Below the pieces are notes generated by a model. That model had not been told where the DNA came from and did not search any database. It was given only the letters and a program-made list of their open reading frames with translations. The translations under genes and the position numbers were made by a program. Source: Burkholderiales bacterium (GTDB taxonomy: Bacteria > Pseudomonadota > Gammaproteobacteria > Burkholderiales > Burkholderiaceae_E). From it: 51,985 nt of DNA. Below, one piece after another: positions 8,305-17,209 of the stretch. The DNA lies in assembly GCA_017307915.1 (NCBI GenBank), contig JAFKGG010000372.1:1-51985 (forward strand), read 5' to 3'. How positions within the stretch are numbered: the first letter of the stretch is position 1; each line of letters opens with the position of its first letter.

Positions 8305-8787
8305 TCAGCGCCCTGCACGCAACAGCGCATCGACGCGGCCGATATTCGCTTCGTGCGCAACCAGCATCTCGGTCAACCCCGCTTCGATGTCGGGGTGATG
8401 TATGCGCGGCAGCAGGGATTGCAGTCGCCTGACCACCCAGGCCTGGCCGCGATTCAGGAACGCCATGCGGTCGCGCAGATCGGGGATCGCCATGGCTTTT
8501 TCATAGAACGCGCCGGTACGGCTACTGGGCGTGGCACTGAGCGCGCGGATGGCGGCGATCAGCACGCCGCACCATTTCACTTCATCGAGGTGGATGGTGG
8601 CGATCAGTTCCTTCAAGCGCTTGTCGCCCGCATCGGTGACGGTGTTCAGGCTCAACCGCGCACCGGCGCGCTCGGCTTCGAGCAACTCGTTGAGCGCGGC
8701 GAGCAGTGCTTCGCGATCGAGCGCTTCACTGTCACCCCTCGCATTGCCGCCGCTGCCATTTGCGCGCGCCGGGTCGGCCGTCTGCAT
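8305..8787 (-). CDS. DUF6306-like helical protein
   Basis: A predicted all-helical protein of 160 residues. The repeated acidic-histidine patterns (LLEAERAGAR, IHLDEVKWC, MLVAHEANI) resemble a ferritin-like bundle, as in the DUF6306 family. Function is unknown. The start at 8787 is chosen because AGGAGGAGAC directly precedes it; an ATG at 8805 is less likely. The first 30 residues (QTADPARANGSGGNA) look disordered. It shares a 112-bp palindrome-rich promoter region with the divergent LysR gene, which may control it. Confidence 0.7.
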   Translation of the reverse strand: MQTADPARANGSGGNARGDSEALDREALLAALNELLEAERAGARLSLNTVTDAGDKRLKELIATIHLDEVKWCGVLIAAIRALSATPSSRTGAFYEKAMAIPDLRDRMAFLNRGQAWVVRRLQSLLPRIHHPDIEAGLTEMLVAHEANIGRVDALLRAGR

Positions 8788-8846
8788 GTCTCCTCCTGCC
8801 GCCATCCTCGTTTGCAGCTATTGTCGGCCAGGCGCTAACATGAGGC

Positions 8847-8884
8847 CAATGAATTTTCATTGCAAATAAACGCAAAATTTTTGC
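8847..8884. promoter_or_regulatory. Two adjacent palindromes in the divergent LysR promoter region
   Basis: CAATGAA-TT-TTCATTG (8847-8862) and GCAAAA-T-TTTTGC (8872-8884) are both perfect inverted repeats. They lie with centres about 23 bases apart, just before the LysR start at 8900. They are likely operator sites for that regulator, acting on itself and on the divergent DUF6306-like/CBS pair. Confidence 0.55.
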
Positions 8885-8899
8885 TTTGAAATCACGCCC

Positions 8900-9772
8900 A
8901 TGGATGTCGAACTGACGCGCACCTTTCTCGAAGTCGCCGCCAGCGGCAGCTTCGTCGCCGCCGCCCAGCGCCTGCATCTGACGCAAACCGCGGTCAGCGC
9001 GCGCATCCGCGCGCTGGAACACCATCTGGGACTGCCGCTGTTCGTGCGCAACAAGGCCGGCGCGCGCCTGACGCCGGCCGGCGAGCGCTTCATGCGTTAT
9101 GCCACCAACCTGGTTCAGGCCTGGGAGCGCGCCCATCACCACGTCGCGCTGCCGCCGGGGCGCGAGGCCGGCATCAGCATCGGCGCCGAGTCGAGCCTGT
9201 GGCATCCGCTGCTGGCCGATTGGCTGGTCTGGATGCACCGGGTCTGCCCCGAAGTGGCGCTGCGGGCGACGGTCGACAGCCCGGCGCAACTGCTCGAAGC
9301 GGTGCAAGACGGCGCGCTCGATCTGGCGGTGGTCTACAGCCCGGCGCAGCGCCCGGGCCTGGTGTGCGAGCTGCTGATGGACGAGAAGCTGATCCTGGTC
9401 ACCAGCTCGGTGGATGGCGCGATGCAGGCCTCGCAATACGTCTACGTCGACTGGGGGCCGGCCTTCGCCGCCAACCATGACGGTGCGTTCCCGGCGCTGG
9501 CCAATCCGCCGGTCTCGATCTCGCTGGGCCCGCTGGCGCTCGACTACCTGCTCACCGTGGGCGGCTGCGGCTACTTCCGCGCCGGCGCGGTACGCGCACT
9601 GCTGGCCGAGGGGCGACTGAAGCGGGTGGCCGGCGCGCCCGAATTCTCGCATTCGGCCTATGCCGTCTACGCCGCCCGCCACGAGAGCGAGACGCTGGCG
9701 CGTGCACGCGACGGATTACGGCTGATCGCGGCCGGCCCGGCGCGCAGGCCGCGCCGGATCAAGCGTTCGTGA
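8900..9772 (+). CDS. LysR family transcriptional regulator
   Basis: A 290-residue LysR protein. The N-terminal winged helix (TRTFLEVAASGSFVAAAQRL, then TQTAVSARIRALEHHLG) is complete, and a substrate-binding domain spans about 90-285. It is divergent from the DUF6306-like gene across two palindromes, which suggests that it regulates that pair. Its end overlaps the convergent LysR gene by 14 bases. The C-terminus is short and basic (RRPRRIKRS). Effector unknown. Confidence 0.93.
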   Translation: MDVELTRTFLEVAASGSFVAAAQRLHLTQTAVSARIRALEHHLGLPLFVRNKAGARLTPAGERFMRYATNLVQAWERAHHHVALPPGREAGISIGAESSLWHPLLADWLVWMHRVCPEVALRATVDSPAQLLEAVQDGALDLAVVYSPAQRPGLVCELLMDEKLILVTSSVDGAMQASQYVYVDWGPAFAANHDGAFPALANPPVSISLGPLALDYLLTVGGCGYFRAGAVRALLAEGRLKRVAGAPEFSHSAYAVYAARHESETLARARDGLRLIAAGPARRPRRIKRS

Positions 9773-10784
9773 CGGGCAAGGTGTCGGCTTGCCGGCCGCC
9801 CGGCACAGCGCCGGCAGTGCCGTGCTCGGCGAGCGCCGCCTCACCGCGTGCGTCGCGCTGCGCGCAATCCAGCAGGAACGCACGCAAGGCCGCCACTTTC
9901 GGCAGCTTTGCCTTGGCCGCCGTGCTGACGACGAAATACGAGGACATGATCGGCTTGCGCCAGTCGGCGAACGGCGCCACCAGCCGGCCGGCGAGCAGGT
10001 GATCGCGCACCAGCATGCTGCGGCCCAGCACCAGGCCGCGACCGGCCACGGCAGCGCGCAGGATCAGCAAGGGATCGCTGAAACAGGGCCCGCTGGTAAT
10101 GTCTGCGAGCTGGCAGCCGGCCTCTTCCAGCCATAGGTCCCACGACATCCAGGGCTCGTGCACCATGCGCACCGATGAATGCAGCAAGGTGAAACGGCGC
10201 AGGTCGGTGCAGCGGTAGCTGCCCGGCGCCTGGTCGAGCACGGCCGGGCTGCACACCGGAAACACCTGCTCGGTAGCCAGCAGGTCGGCCTTCAGGTCGC
10301 GATCGAAGCCGGGGCGACTGAAGCGGATGGCGACGTCGACCTCCGATTCGTGCAGGTCGACCATCTTGTATTCGGTCTGCACCATCACGTCGATGTCGGG
10401 CCACTGGCTGCGGAAGGTTTCCAGCCGCGGCATCAGCCATTCCTGCGTGAACGACGGCAGCGCGCTGATCACCAGCGTCTCGACGCTGCGCAACTGCGGC
10501 CGCGGCAGCAGGCTCAGCGCCGATTCGAACTGCGCAAAGCCGGCTTCGATGCCGGGCCGGATCGTCTGGCCCAGCGGCGTCAGCAGCAGGCCGTTGGAGA
10601 CGCGCTCGAACAGCAACCCACCGACGAATTCCTCGAGGATCTTGACCTGATGGCTGACGGCCGTCTGCGTGACGCACAACTCTTCGGCGGCACGCGCGAA
10701 ACTGCCCAGCCGGGCAGATACCTCGAAAGCTCTGAGCGCCTTCAGCGGCGGCAGGCGTTTACGTTTGACCATCGTTTGGCTCAT
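9759..10784 (-). CDS. LysR family regulator, GcvA-like
   Basis: A 341-residue LysR protein of the GcvA subgroup: PPLKALRAFEVSARLGSF, then TQTAVSHQVKILEEF and LFERVSNGLLLTPLG in the DNA-binding part, and an effector domain with VDVAIRFSRPG in the middle. The ATG at 10784 is preferred; another at 10772 is possible. It is divergent from the RidA-glyoxalase-Rieske-ABC operon across 260 bases that contain a dyad at 10848-10868, so it most likely controls that operon. The last 30 residues are low in complexity and overlap the convergent LysR gene. Confidence 0.92.
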   Translation of the reverse strand: MSQTMVKRKRLPPLKALRAFEVSARLGSFARAAEELCVTQTAVSHQVKILEEFVGGLLFERVSNGLLLTPLGQTIRPGIEAGFAQFESALSLLPRPQLRSVETLVISALPSFTQEWLMPRLETFRSQWPDIDVMVQTEYKMVDLHESEVDVAIRFSRPGFDRDLKADLLATEQVFPVCSPAVLDQAPGSYRCTDLRRFTLLHSSVRMVHEPWMSWDLWLEEAGCQLADITSGPCFSDPLLILRAAVAGRGLVLGRSMLVRDHLLAGRLVAPFADWRKPIMSSYFVVSTAAKAKLPKVAALRAFLLDCAQRDARGEAALAEHGTAGAVPGGRQADTLPVTNA

Positions 10785-10847
10785 CGTGCAAGCGGATGAC
10801 AGGTGCCCGGCGCCCAATGCCTGGCGCGCAGGTTCGGCGCCCCGTTA

Positions 10848-10868
10848 CGGTGCCAATTTAATGCACCG
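10848..10868. promoter_or_regulatory. Dyad in the LysR/RidA intergenic region
   Basis: CGGTGC and GCACCG face each other across nine AT-rich bases (CAATTTAAT). LysR regulators often bind interrupted dyads with an AT core. The site lies 64 bases before the GcvA-like start and about 177 bases before ridA. The remainder of the 260-base gap has no reading frame I can support; it has a short AT-rich patch near 10967-10978. Confidence 0.45.
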
Positions 10869-11044
10869 GGTCGAAAAAAGCACCGGCCTGCCCGATGCAA
10901 GCGAGTTTCGCGCCAGCAAGGGCGGCGACTCCGGCCAGGCCCCAAGTTTCTTGCAGAGCGGCCCCCAAAATTTTTCGTTAGGCGCCAGCGCGCCGCGCGG
11001 CAAGAATGCGGTCACACCTTCTTCCAATGACGAGGACACCTGAC

Positions 11045-11425
11045 ATGAGCCTGCAGAAGATCAACCCCGCCTCGATGGGCGGCGAACCGGCCGCTTACAG
11101 CAACGGCATTCTCAGCGAAGGTCGCACGCTGTACATCGCGGGGCAGATCGGCATCGACGCCAGCGGCGCCGCTTCGCCCGACTTCGCCACGCAGTGCCGC
11201 CAGGCCTGGGCCAACATCGAGTCCATCCTGGCCGAGGCGGGAATGGGCATCGAGAACATCACCAAGACGACGATCTTCCTGATCGACCGCGCCGATTACG
11301 CCACCTTCGCCGACGTGCGCAAGACCGTGCTCAAGGGCCACAAACCAGCATCCACGCTGGTCTACGTCAGCGGCCTGGTCAAGCCCGAATGGAAAGTGGA
11401 GATCGAAGCCATCGCGGTGAAGTGA
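11045..11425 (+). CDS. RidA/YjgF family protein lacking the catalytic arginine
   Basis: A 126-residue protein of the RidA fold, with LYIAGQIGID, VRKTVLKGHKPAS and VEIEAIAVK in family order. In true RidA imine deaminases the last region reads PARS; here it is PAST, so the arginine that holds the substrate carboxylate is replaced. This suggests a different activity, as in RidA subfamilies that act in catabolic operons. GAGG lies nine bases before the ATG at 11045. Its TGA overlaps the ATG of the glyoxalase gene, so the two are coupled. It heads the Rieske-ABC operon. Confidence 0.85.
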   Translation: MSLQKINPASMGGEPAAYSNGILSEGRTLYIAGQIGIDASGAASPDFATQCRQAWANIESILAEAGMGIENITKTTIFLIDRADYATFADVRKTVLKGHKPASTLVYVSGLVKPEWKVEIEAIAVK

Positions 11426-11868
11426 TGGACTACGAGCTTGCCACCCACACCGAGCCGCGGCTCGACCTGAAGGAGCGGCCCACGCGGCTGCTGCACGTGA
11501 TGCTGCGGGTCTTCAACCTGCAGCGCTCGCTCGATTTCTACATCGGCGCGCTGGGCATGCAGATGCTGCGCCGGCAGGACTACCCGAGCGGGCGCTTCAC
11601 GCTGGTGTTCCTGGGCTACGACAGCGAGGAAGACAGCACCGCGGTCGAGCTCACGCACAACTGGGACCAGGGTGAGCCCTATGCCTTGGGCAGCGGCTAT
11701 GGCCACCTGGCGCTGGCGGTCGACGACATCTACGCCACCTGCGCCGAGCTGGCCGAAGCCGGCGTGAAGATCGTCCGCCCGCCGGGGCCGATGAAGCACA
11801 GCCCGACGCTGATCGCGTTCATCGAAGACCCCGACGGTTATCGCATCGAGTTGATCTGCAGAAAGTAG
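11425..11868 (+). CDS. gloA: Glyoxalase I (lactoylglutathione lyase)
   Basis: A vicinal-oxygen-chelate enzyme of 147 residues. All four metal ligands of glyoxalase I are present: H24 (LLHVMLRV), E75 (VELTHNW), H94 (GYGHLAL) and E142 (YRIELI). The sequence around GRFTLVFLGY and VEDPDGY-like ends is that of the bacterial Ni-type enzyme. It isomerises the hemithioacetal of methylglyoxal and glutathione. About 20 extra N-terminal residues precede the usual start. Because it is coupled to the RidA-like gene and followed by a Rieske oxygenase, it may instead act on a pathway aldehyde. Naming rests on family similarity. Confidence 0.85.
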   Translation: MDYELATHTEPRLDLKERPTRLLHVMLRVFNLQRSLDFYIGALGMQMLRRQDYPSGRFTLVFLGYDSEEDSTAVELTHNWDQGEPYALGSGYGHLALAVDDIYATCAELAEAGVKIVRPPGPMKHSPTLIAFIEDPDGYRIELICRK

Positions 11869-11876
11869 GCACCCGT

Positions 11877-12902
11877 ATGCACACCACTCTTTCCGAGCGC
11901 GACGCCGCCGTCGCGCCGCGACAGCCGGCGGCGCGTCCGGCCGCGCCGCGCCGTTCGCCGATCCCGGCCGAGGGCGAAGACGGGCTGTTTCGCCAGTCCT
12001 GGTATCCGTTGTGCCTGTCGTCGGAAGTGGCCGCCGGCCAGGTGCTGGGCTGCGATTTTCTCGACGGCCGCGTGGTCGTGTTCCGCGGCGACGATGGCGT
12101 GGCGCACGTGACGAGCGCCTACTGTCCGCACCTGGGCGCCGACCTGTCGGTGGGTCGCGTGGTCGGCAAACGCTTGCAATGCGCGTTCCATCATTGGGAA
12201 TACGACGCCAGCGGCGCCTGCGTGCAGACCGGCGTCGGCGACCCGCCGCCGCCGGCCGCCTGTCTGTTCGTGTTTCCGTCGCAGGAACGCTGGGGGATCG
12301 TCTGGGCGTTCAACGGCGAGACGCCATTGTTCGAGCTGCCCGACCTCGGCCATCGCGAAGACGAGCTGGAGATCTGGAGCTACAAGTATCCGCGGCCGTT
12401 CCACAGCGACCCGTGGGTATTTGCTGCCAATACGCCCGACATGCAGCATCTGAAGGCGGTGCACCGCGTCAAGTTCGAGCACGACGATCCGCACGATGCC
12501 GTGATCTGGGATCGATGGGGCCTGAAGTTCAACATCAAGGCCATGCACCAGGGCGGCGTGCCGATCGACTGGGACGTGGGCCTGCGCGGCACCGGCTTCT
12601 TCTGGCGCGCCGGCAGCTATGGCGAATTCTGGTGCGCGGCGATCACCGGCTTCGGCCTGCCGCGCCCCGGCATGCACCAGGTGTTCGGCGCCGCGATGGT
12701 ACTCAAAGGCGAGCACAGCAAGGAACGGCTGGCGCAGATGCGCAAGATCACCGAGCGCACGATCGGCGAAGACGCCGACATCCTCGACACGATCCATTAT
12801 CGGCAGGGCACGCTGACGGCGGCCGACCGCACGCTGGCCCGCTATCTGACGATGGTGCGCGAGTTTCCGCGTGCGCATCCGTCCGCGCCGTTCATCCGCT
12901 GA
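11877..12902 (+). CDS. Rieske non-heme iron oxygenase, paralogue 1
   Basis: A 341-residue oxygenase alpha-type subunit. The Rieske cluster ligands are C83, H85, C102 and H105 (CPH, then CAFH). The mononuclear iron motif is D188-x2-H191-x4-H196, the same spacing as in naphthalene dioxygenase. It is closely similar along its length to the second Rieske gene at 15249, sharing long stretches such as CAFHHWEYD and GVGDPPPPAACLF. Monooxygenases of this kind hydroxylate or demethylate a substrate with electrons from a reductase, but no reductase gene lies in this operon. It starts eight bases after gloA. Substrate unknown; a nitrogenous compound would fit the transporter type. Confidence 0.9.
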   Translation: MHTTLSERDAAVAPRQPAARPAAPRRSPIPAEGEDGLFRQSWYPLCLSSEVAAGQVLGCDFLDGRVVVFRGDDGVAHVTSAYCPHLGADLSVGRVVGKRLQCAFHHWEYDASGACVQTGVGDPPPPAACLFVFPSQERWGIVWAFNGETPLFELPDLGHREDELEIWSYKYPRPFHSDPWVFAANTPDMQHLKAVHRVKFEHDDPHDAVIWDRWGLKFNIKAMHQGGVPIDWDVGLRGTGFFWRAGSYGEFWCAAITGFGLPRPGMHQVFGAAMVLKGEHSKERLAQMRKITERTIGEDADILDTIHYRQGTLTAADRTLARYLTMVREFPRAHPSAPFIR

Positions 12903-12928
12903 GCGCATGGCCGATGCCCGCCATGCGC
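12903..12928 (+). repeat. Strong intra-operon hairpin between Rieske 1 and the ABC receptor gene
   Basis: GCGCATGGC and GCCATGCGC form a perfect 9-bp stem with an 8-base loop, directly after the Rieske stop codon. No T-run follows. It could protect the upstream message end or reduce read-through, setting receptor and enzyme levels separately. Confidence 0.55.
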
Positions 12929-13008
12929 CGTCCCTCGATTCTTGCACCGCGCGCGCGCCGCAGCTCGGCGCGCCTTCCTTCATCCACTCTTCGTTCGGAG
13001 CCTTCGCG

Positions 13009-14055
13009 ATGAAAACTCCCGGCTTGCTTGCCACCGCGGCACTAGCCATGCTGATGCATCTGCCGATGGCCGCGCAGGCGCAAACCACCGTCACCTTCGC
13101 CGGCTTCGGCGGCCCGCTGCAGGAAGCGATGGTCAAGCAGATGTTCGCCGACGCCGGCAAGCTGAACATCCGCATCAAGGAAGACCGCAACGGCTTCTGG
13201 GCCGGCATCAAGGCCCACCTGATGGCCAAGGCGCCGGGCTGGGACCTGACCGAGATCGGCTTCGCGCGCTGCGAGCAGGCTGCGCAGGCCAACCTGGTGC
13301 GCGACATCGACTACGGCATCGTCGACAAGTCGAAGGTGCCGGCCGAACTGGCTCAGCCCAAATACGTCGGCGTCTATACGTTCAGCTACGGGCTCACCTA
13401 CCAGACCAAGAAATACGGCGCCAATGGCCCGAAGAGCTGGGCCGATTTCTTCGACGTACAGAAGTTTCCCGGCCGCCGCACGATGCTCGCCGATGGTCTG
13501 TACGCACTCGAGATCGCGCTGATCGCCGACGGCGTACCGGCCGCCGACGTCTACAAGATGCTGCGCACGCCGGCCGGCCTCGACCGCGCGTTCGCCAAGC
13601 TGGAGAAGCTCAAGCCGCATATTGCCGTCTGGTATCGGTCGAGCGGCCAGGCGATGCAGTTGATGCGCGATGGCGAAGTCGACATGGGGCTGATCTCGAA
13701 TGCGCGTGCGCAATCGGTGGTCAAGGACGGCACGCCGCTCACCTTCGTCTGGGACCAGGCTTTCGTCGACACCGAGTGCCTGATGGTGCCGAACAACGCG
13801 CAGAACGTGAAAGAGGTGATGCAGCTGATCAACTCGGCGCTGGATACGAAGAACCAGGCGGCATTCGCGACCGCCAGCCTGTATGGCCCGACCAATCTGA
13901 AGGCCTTCGACGGCGGTGCGATTCCCCAGGCCACGATGCAATGGCTGCCGAGCGCGCCGCAGAACCTGCCCAGGCAGGTCTGGGCCGACCAGCGCTGGTA
14001 TGCCTCACCCGAGGCCGAAGCCGCTTACCAGCGCTTCGCCAAATTCCTGCAGTAG
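13009..14055 (+). CDS. ABC transporter periplasmic substrate-binding protein (polyamine/PotD type)
   Basis: A 348-residue receptor with a signal peptide ending AAQAQ (about 1-24), then TTVTFAGFGGPLQEAMV, a layout typical of the spermidine/putrescine class (family 1 solute-binding proteins). The ATG at 13009 has GGAG eight bases upstream. It is the receptor for the ATPase and two permeases downstream, an operon of PotABCD form. The ligand cannot be read; that class binds cationic or amine compounds such as polyamines, opines and betaines. Confidence 0.92.
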   Translation: MKTPGLLATAALAMLMHLPMAAQAQTTVTFAGFGGPLQEAMVKQMFADAGKLNIRIKEDRNGFWAGIKAHLMAKAPGWDLTEIGFARCEQAAQANLVRDIDYGIVDKSKVPAELAQPKYVGVYTFSYGLTYQTKKYGANGPKSWADFFDVQKFPGRRTMLADGLYALEIALIADGVPAADVYKMLRTPAGLDRAFAKLEKLKPHIAVWYRSSGQAMQLMRDGEVDMGLISNARAQSVVKDGTPLTFVWDQAFVDTECLMVPNNAQNVKEVMQLINSALDTKNQAAFATASLYGPTNLKAFDGGAIPQATMQWLPSAPQNLPRQVWADQRWYASPEAEAAYQRFAKFLQ

Positions 14056-14057
14056 CC

Positions 14058-15203
14058 ATGAGCGCATCGGCCATGACCGCCGGCACACTGCCGAAGCAGG
14101 CCGTGCCGGCTGCGCGCGGGCTGCAGGGCAGCTCGCTGGGCATTCACGCCGAAGGCATCTGCAAGACCTACGGCTCGTTTACCGCGCTCGACAGCGTTTC
14201 GCTGGACGTGCAGCCGGGCGAGTTCCTGACGCTGCTCGGGCCCTCGGGCTCGGGCAAGACGACGCTGCTGAACATCGTCGCCGGCTTCGTGCGCCCCGAT
14301 GCCGGCGCGCTGTATTTCGGCAGTGACGAGGTCACGGCGCGGCCCGTGCACCAGCGCGGGCTGGGCATGGTGTTCCAGAACTACGCGCTGTTCCCGCACA
14401 AGACGGTGTTCGAGAACGTCGCGTTTCCGCTGCGCGTGCGCAAGCTCGGCCGTGCCGAGATCGAGCGCCGCGTGCGCGAGGCGCTCGACCTGGTGCAGCT
14501 GTCGCAGCTCGGTGCACGCAACATTGCTGCGCTGTCGGGCGGCCAGCGCCAGCGCGTGGCGCTGGCGCGTGCGGTCGTGTTCTCGCCGCGCATCGTGCTG
14601 ATGGACGAGCCGCTGTCGGCGCTGGACAAGAACCTGCGCGAACAGATGCAGGTCGAGATCCGCCATCTGCACGAGCGGATCGGCGCCACCACCATCTACG
14701 TCACGCATGACCAGCGCGAAGCCTTGACGATGAGCCATCGCGTGGCGGTGATGAACCAGGGCCGCATCGAGCAGTGCGACACGGCGGCGCGCATCTATGA
14801 ACAACCGGCCAGCCGCTTCGTGGCCGGCTTCATCGGCGAGACCACGCTGCTGCCCGTTACGCCGATCTCGGATCGGCAGGTGCGCTTGGCCGACGGCAGC
14901 CTGCTGACGGTGGCCGCCGGCCTGCCGCCGGGCGATGCGCTGCATGTGGCCCTACGCGCCGAGCGCTTGCTGCTGCCCGGCGAATACGCGGCCGACGATG
15001 CCGGCTTGAACCGCATCGCCGCCACGCTCGCCGAAGTGATCTACCAGGGCGACAGCCTGCTGATCCTGGCCGAGATAGCGGGCGGGCACACCGTATCGAT
15101 CCGCAAGCCGCTGCGTGCGGCCGCCGACGCACGCGGCTTCGAGGCCGGCCAGGCGGTGCAACTGGGCTTGTCGCCGGCCGCCACGATCGTCGTACCCGAC
15201 TAG
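14058..15203 (+). CDS. ABC transporter ATP-binding protein (PotA type)
   Basis: A 381-residue ATPase. Walker A is GPSGSGKTT (about 61-69), the signature is LSGGQRQRV, Walker B is VLMDEPLSAL, and the H-loop is YVTHDQ. A C-terminal TOBE regulatory domain (about 280-380) marks it as the importer class with PotA and FbpC. The start lies two bases after the receptor stop codon. It energises import with the two permeases encoded after the second Rieske gene. Confidence 0.96.
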   Translation: MSASAMTAGTLPKQAVPAARGLQGSSLGIHAEGICKTYGSFTALDSVSLDVQPGEFLTLLGPSGSGKTTLLNIVAGFVRPDAGALYFGSDEVTARPVHQRGLGMVFQNYALFPHKTVFENVAFPLRVRKLGRAEIERRVREALDLVQLSQLGARNIAALSGGQRQRVALARAVVFSPRIVLMDEPLSALDKNLREQMQVEIRHLHERIGATTIYVTHDQREALTMSHRVAVMNQGRIEQCDTAARIYEQPASRFVAGFIGETTLLPVTPISDRQVRLADGSLLTVAAGLPPGDALHVALRAERLLLPGEYAADDAGLNRIAATLAEVIYQGDSLLILAEIAGGHTVSIRKPLRAAADARGFEAGQAVQLGLSPAATIVVPD

Positions 15204-15248
15204 CGGCGGGCCGCCTCTTCGCAAAAACCATCGGACCCGAGGCGTCAC

Positions 15249-16256
15249 ATGCAACAAGACACCCAACCCATTGCCGGCGCGCGCACACGGCCCTTGCCGC
15301 CGCGTCCCGTGCTGGTGCCGGCCGAAGGCGAGAACGGATTGTTCTCGCAATCGTGGTTTCCGGTGGCGCTGGCCGCCGAACTCGCGCCCGGCCAGGTGCT
15401 GGGCCTGCCTTTCCTCGACGGCCGGATCGTCGTGTTTCGCGGACCCGACGGCAAGCCGCAGGCGATGAGCGCCTATTGCCCTCACCTGGGCGCCGACCTG
15501 TCGGTGGGCAAGGTGGTCGACAGCCGCGTGCAATGCGCCTTCCATCACTGGGAATACGACGTGAGCGGCGCCTGCGTGAAAACCGGCGTCGGCGACCCGC
15601 CGCCGCCCGCCGCCTGTCTGTTCACGTTTCCGACGCAGGAACGCTTCGGCATCATCTGGGTGTTCAACGGCGAAACGCCGCTGTTCGAGCTGCCGCAACT
15701 GCCCTACCCCGATGCCGAGCTGCACTTCGGCGCCTACCGGATGGGCCAGGAACTGCGCTGCGATCCCTGGGTGTTCGCGGCCAATACGCCCGACATGCAG
15801 CACCTGAAGGTGGTGCACAAGATCCAGTTCGACGCCCAAGACCCGCACGAGCTGGTCAAGTGGCATGAATTCGGGATGGAGTTCAGCTACAGCGGCACGC
15901 ACCAGGGCGGCGTGCCGATTGCCAATACCGCCGGCATCCTGGGCACCAGCGTGTTCTATCGCTGGGGTATGTACGGCGGCTATTGGCGCTGCAACGTCAC
16001 CGGCTTCAGCATGCCGCGGCCCGGGCATCACGAAGTGTTCAGTTGCAGCCTGGTGCGCGCCGGGCCGCAGGCACAGGAGCATCTCGACGACGTGCTGCGC
16101 GTAAGCCGGCGCACGGTCGGCGAAGACAAGGACATCCTGAACACGATCCACTACCGGCAAGGCCTGCTGACCAAGGCCGACGTCACGCTCGGACGCTTCC
16201 TGCGCTACCTGCGCAGCTATCCGCGCGCGCATCCGTCGGCGGACTTCATCAACTGA
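15249..16256 (+). CDS. Rieske non-heme iron oxygenase, paralogue 2
   Basis: A 335-residue paralogue of the Rieske protein at 11877, with the same ligands: C77, H79, C96, H99 and the mononuclear set D182-x2-H185-x4-H190. The greatest differences lie in the C-terminal half (for instance around FSYSGTHQGG), which forms the active site, so the two may act on successive intermediates or form a mixed oligomer. It is inserted between the ATPase and permease genes of one transporter operon, a strong sign that transport and oxidation serve the same substrate. The first permease starts one base after its stop. Confidence 0.9.
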   Translation: MQQDTQPIAGARTRPLPPRPVLVPAEGENGLFSQSWFPVALAAELAPGQVLGLPFLDGRIVVFRGPDGKPQAMSAYCPHLGADLSVGKVVDSRVQCAFHHWEYDVSGACVKTGVGDPPPPAACLFTFPTQERFGIIWVFNGETPLFELPQLPYPDAELHFGAYRMGQELRCDPWVFAANTPDMQHLKVVHKIQFDAQDPHELVKWHEFGMEFSYSGTHQGGVPIANTAGILGTSVFYRWGMYGGYWRCNVTGFSMPRPGHHEVFSCSLVRAGPQAQEHLDDVLRVSRRTVGEDKDILNTIHYRQGLLTKADVTLGRFLRYLRSYPRAHPSADFIN

Positions 16257-16257
16257 C

Positions 16258-17187
16258 GTGGCAGCCGCGCCGATGAGTTCCGCCGCTTCGCTGGCCGCCG
16301 GCGCGGGAGCCCCCGGGCCGACCCGCCGCCGACGCACCGACGCCGACACCGCCGCCGGCGAGCAGCGCTGGATGCTGCTGAACGTTGCGCCGTCGGCGCT
16401 GGTCATCGCCGTGCTGCTGATGCTGCCGCTGGCCTGGCTCGTGCTGCTGTCGTTCACCGGTGCGCAGGGCGGCTTCACGCTTGCCCATTACGCGCGACTG
16501 TTCGACGATGCCTCGTATGCGCGCGCCTTCAACCTGACTTTGTGGCTGGCCGCGATCACCACCGCGGTGTGCGCGCTGGCCGGCTACGTGCTGGCCTATG
16601 CGATGACGCTGATGCCGCGTGCCACCGTCACCGCCACGATGGCGCTGGTGGCGCTGCCGTTCTGGACCAGCGTGCTGGTGCGCACCTATGCCTGGATGGT
16701 GCTGCTGCAGCACCGCGGCATCGTCAATTCGCTGCTGCTCGACTGGGGCCTGATCGACGCGCCGATCCCGATGATGCACAACGCCACCGGCGCATTGATC
16801 GGCATGGTGCACATCATGTTGCCGTTCATGGTGTTTCCGCTGCATGCAGCCTTGCAGAAGGTCGACCCCGATCATGCGCGGGCCGCCGCGGCGATGGGCG
16901 CTTCGCCGACCTATACCTTCTGGCACGTGATCTTTCCGCAGACGCTGCCGGGTCTGTTCGCCGGCTGCGTGCTGGTGTTCGTGCTCAGCCTGGGCTTCTA
17001 CATCACGCCGGCACTGCTCGGCGGCGGGCGCACCGTGGTGATGTCGATCCTGATCGAGCACGAGGTGACCAGCAGCATGAACTGGGGCTCGGCCAGCGCC
17101 GTGGCGATCTTCTTCGTGGCGGTGGTACTGGCGATCTTCGCCGCGGTCGGGCGCTACATGCCGGTCGAGCGGCTGTTCCAGAAATGA
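16258..17187 (+). CDS. ABC transporter permease (PotB type)
   Basis: A 309-residue inner-membrane protein with an N-terminal proline/arginine-rich cytosolic stretch and six membrane segments. The EAA loop that contacts the ATPase is recognisable near AAAAMGASPTYTFWHVIFPQTLPG. GTG at 16258 is one base after the Rieske stop; an ATG at 16273 is an alternative and gives 304 residues. It pairs with the permease at 17210. Confidence 0.93.
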   Translation: MAAAPMSSAASLAAGAGAPGPTRRRRTDADTAAGEQRWMLLNVAPSALVIAVLLMLPLAWLVLLSFTGAQGGFTLAHYARLFDDASYARAFNLTLWLAAITTAVCALAGYVLAYAMTLMPRATVTATMALVALPFWTSVLVRTYAWMVLLQHRGIVNSLLLDWGLIDAPIPMMHNATGALIGMVHIMLPFMVFPLHAALQKVDPDHARAAAAMGASPTYTFWHVIFPQTLPGLFAGCVLVFVLSLGFYITPALLGGGRTVVMSILIEHEVTSSMNWGSASAVAIFFVAVVLAIFAAVGRYMPVERLFQK

Positions 17188-17209
17188 TGGGCGAACGAGG
17201 CGAGCGTCG

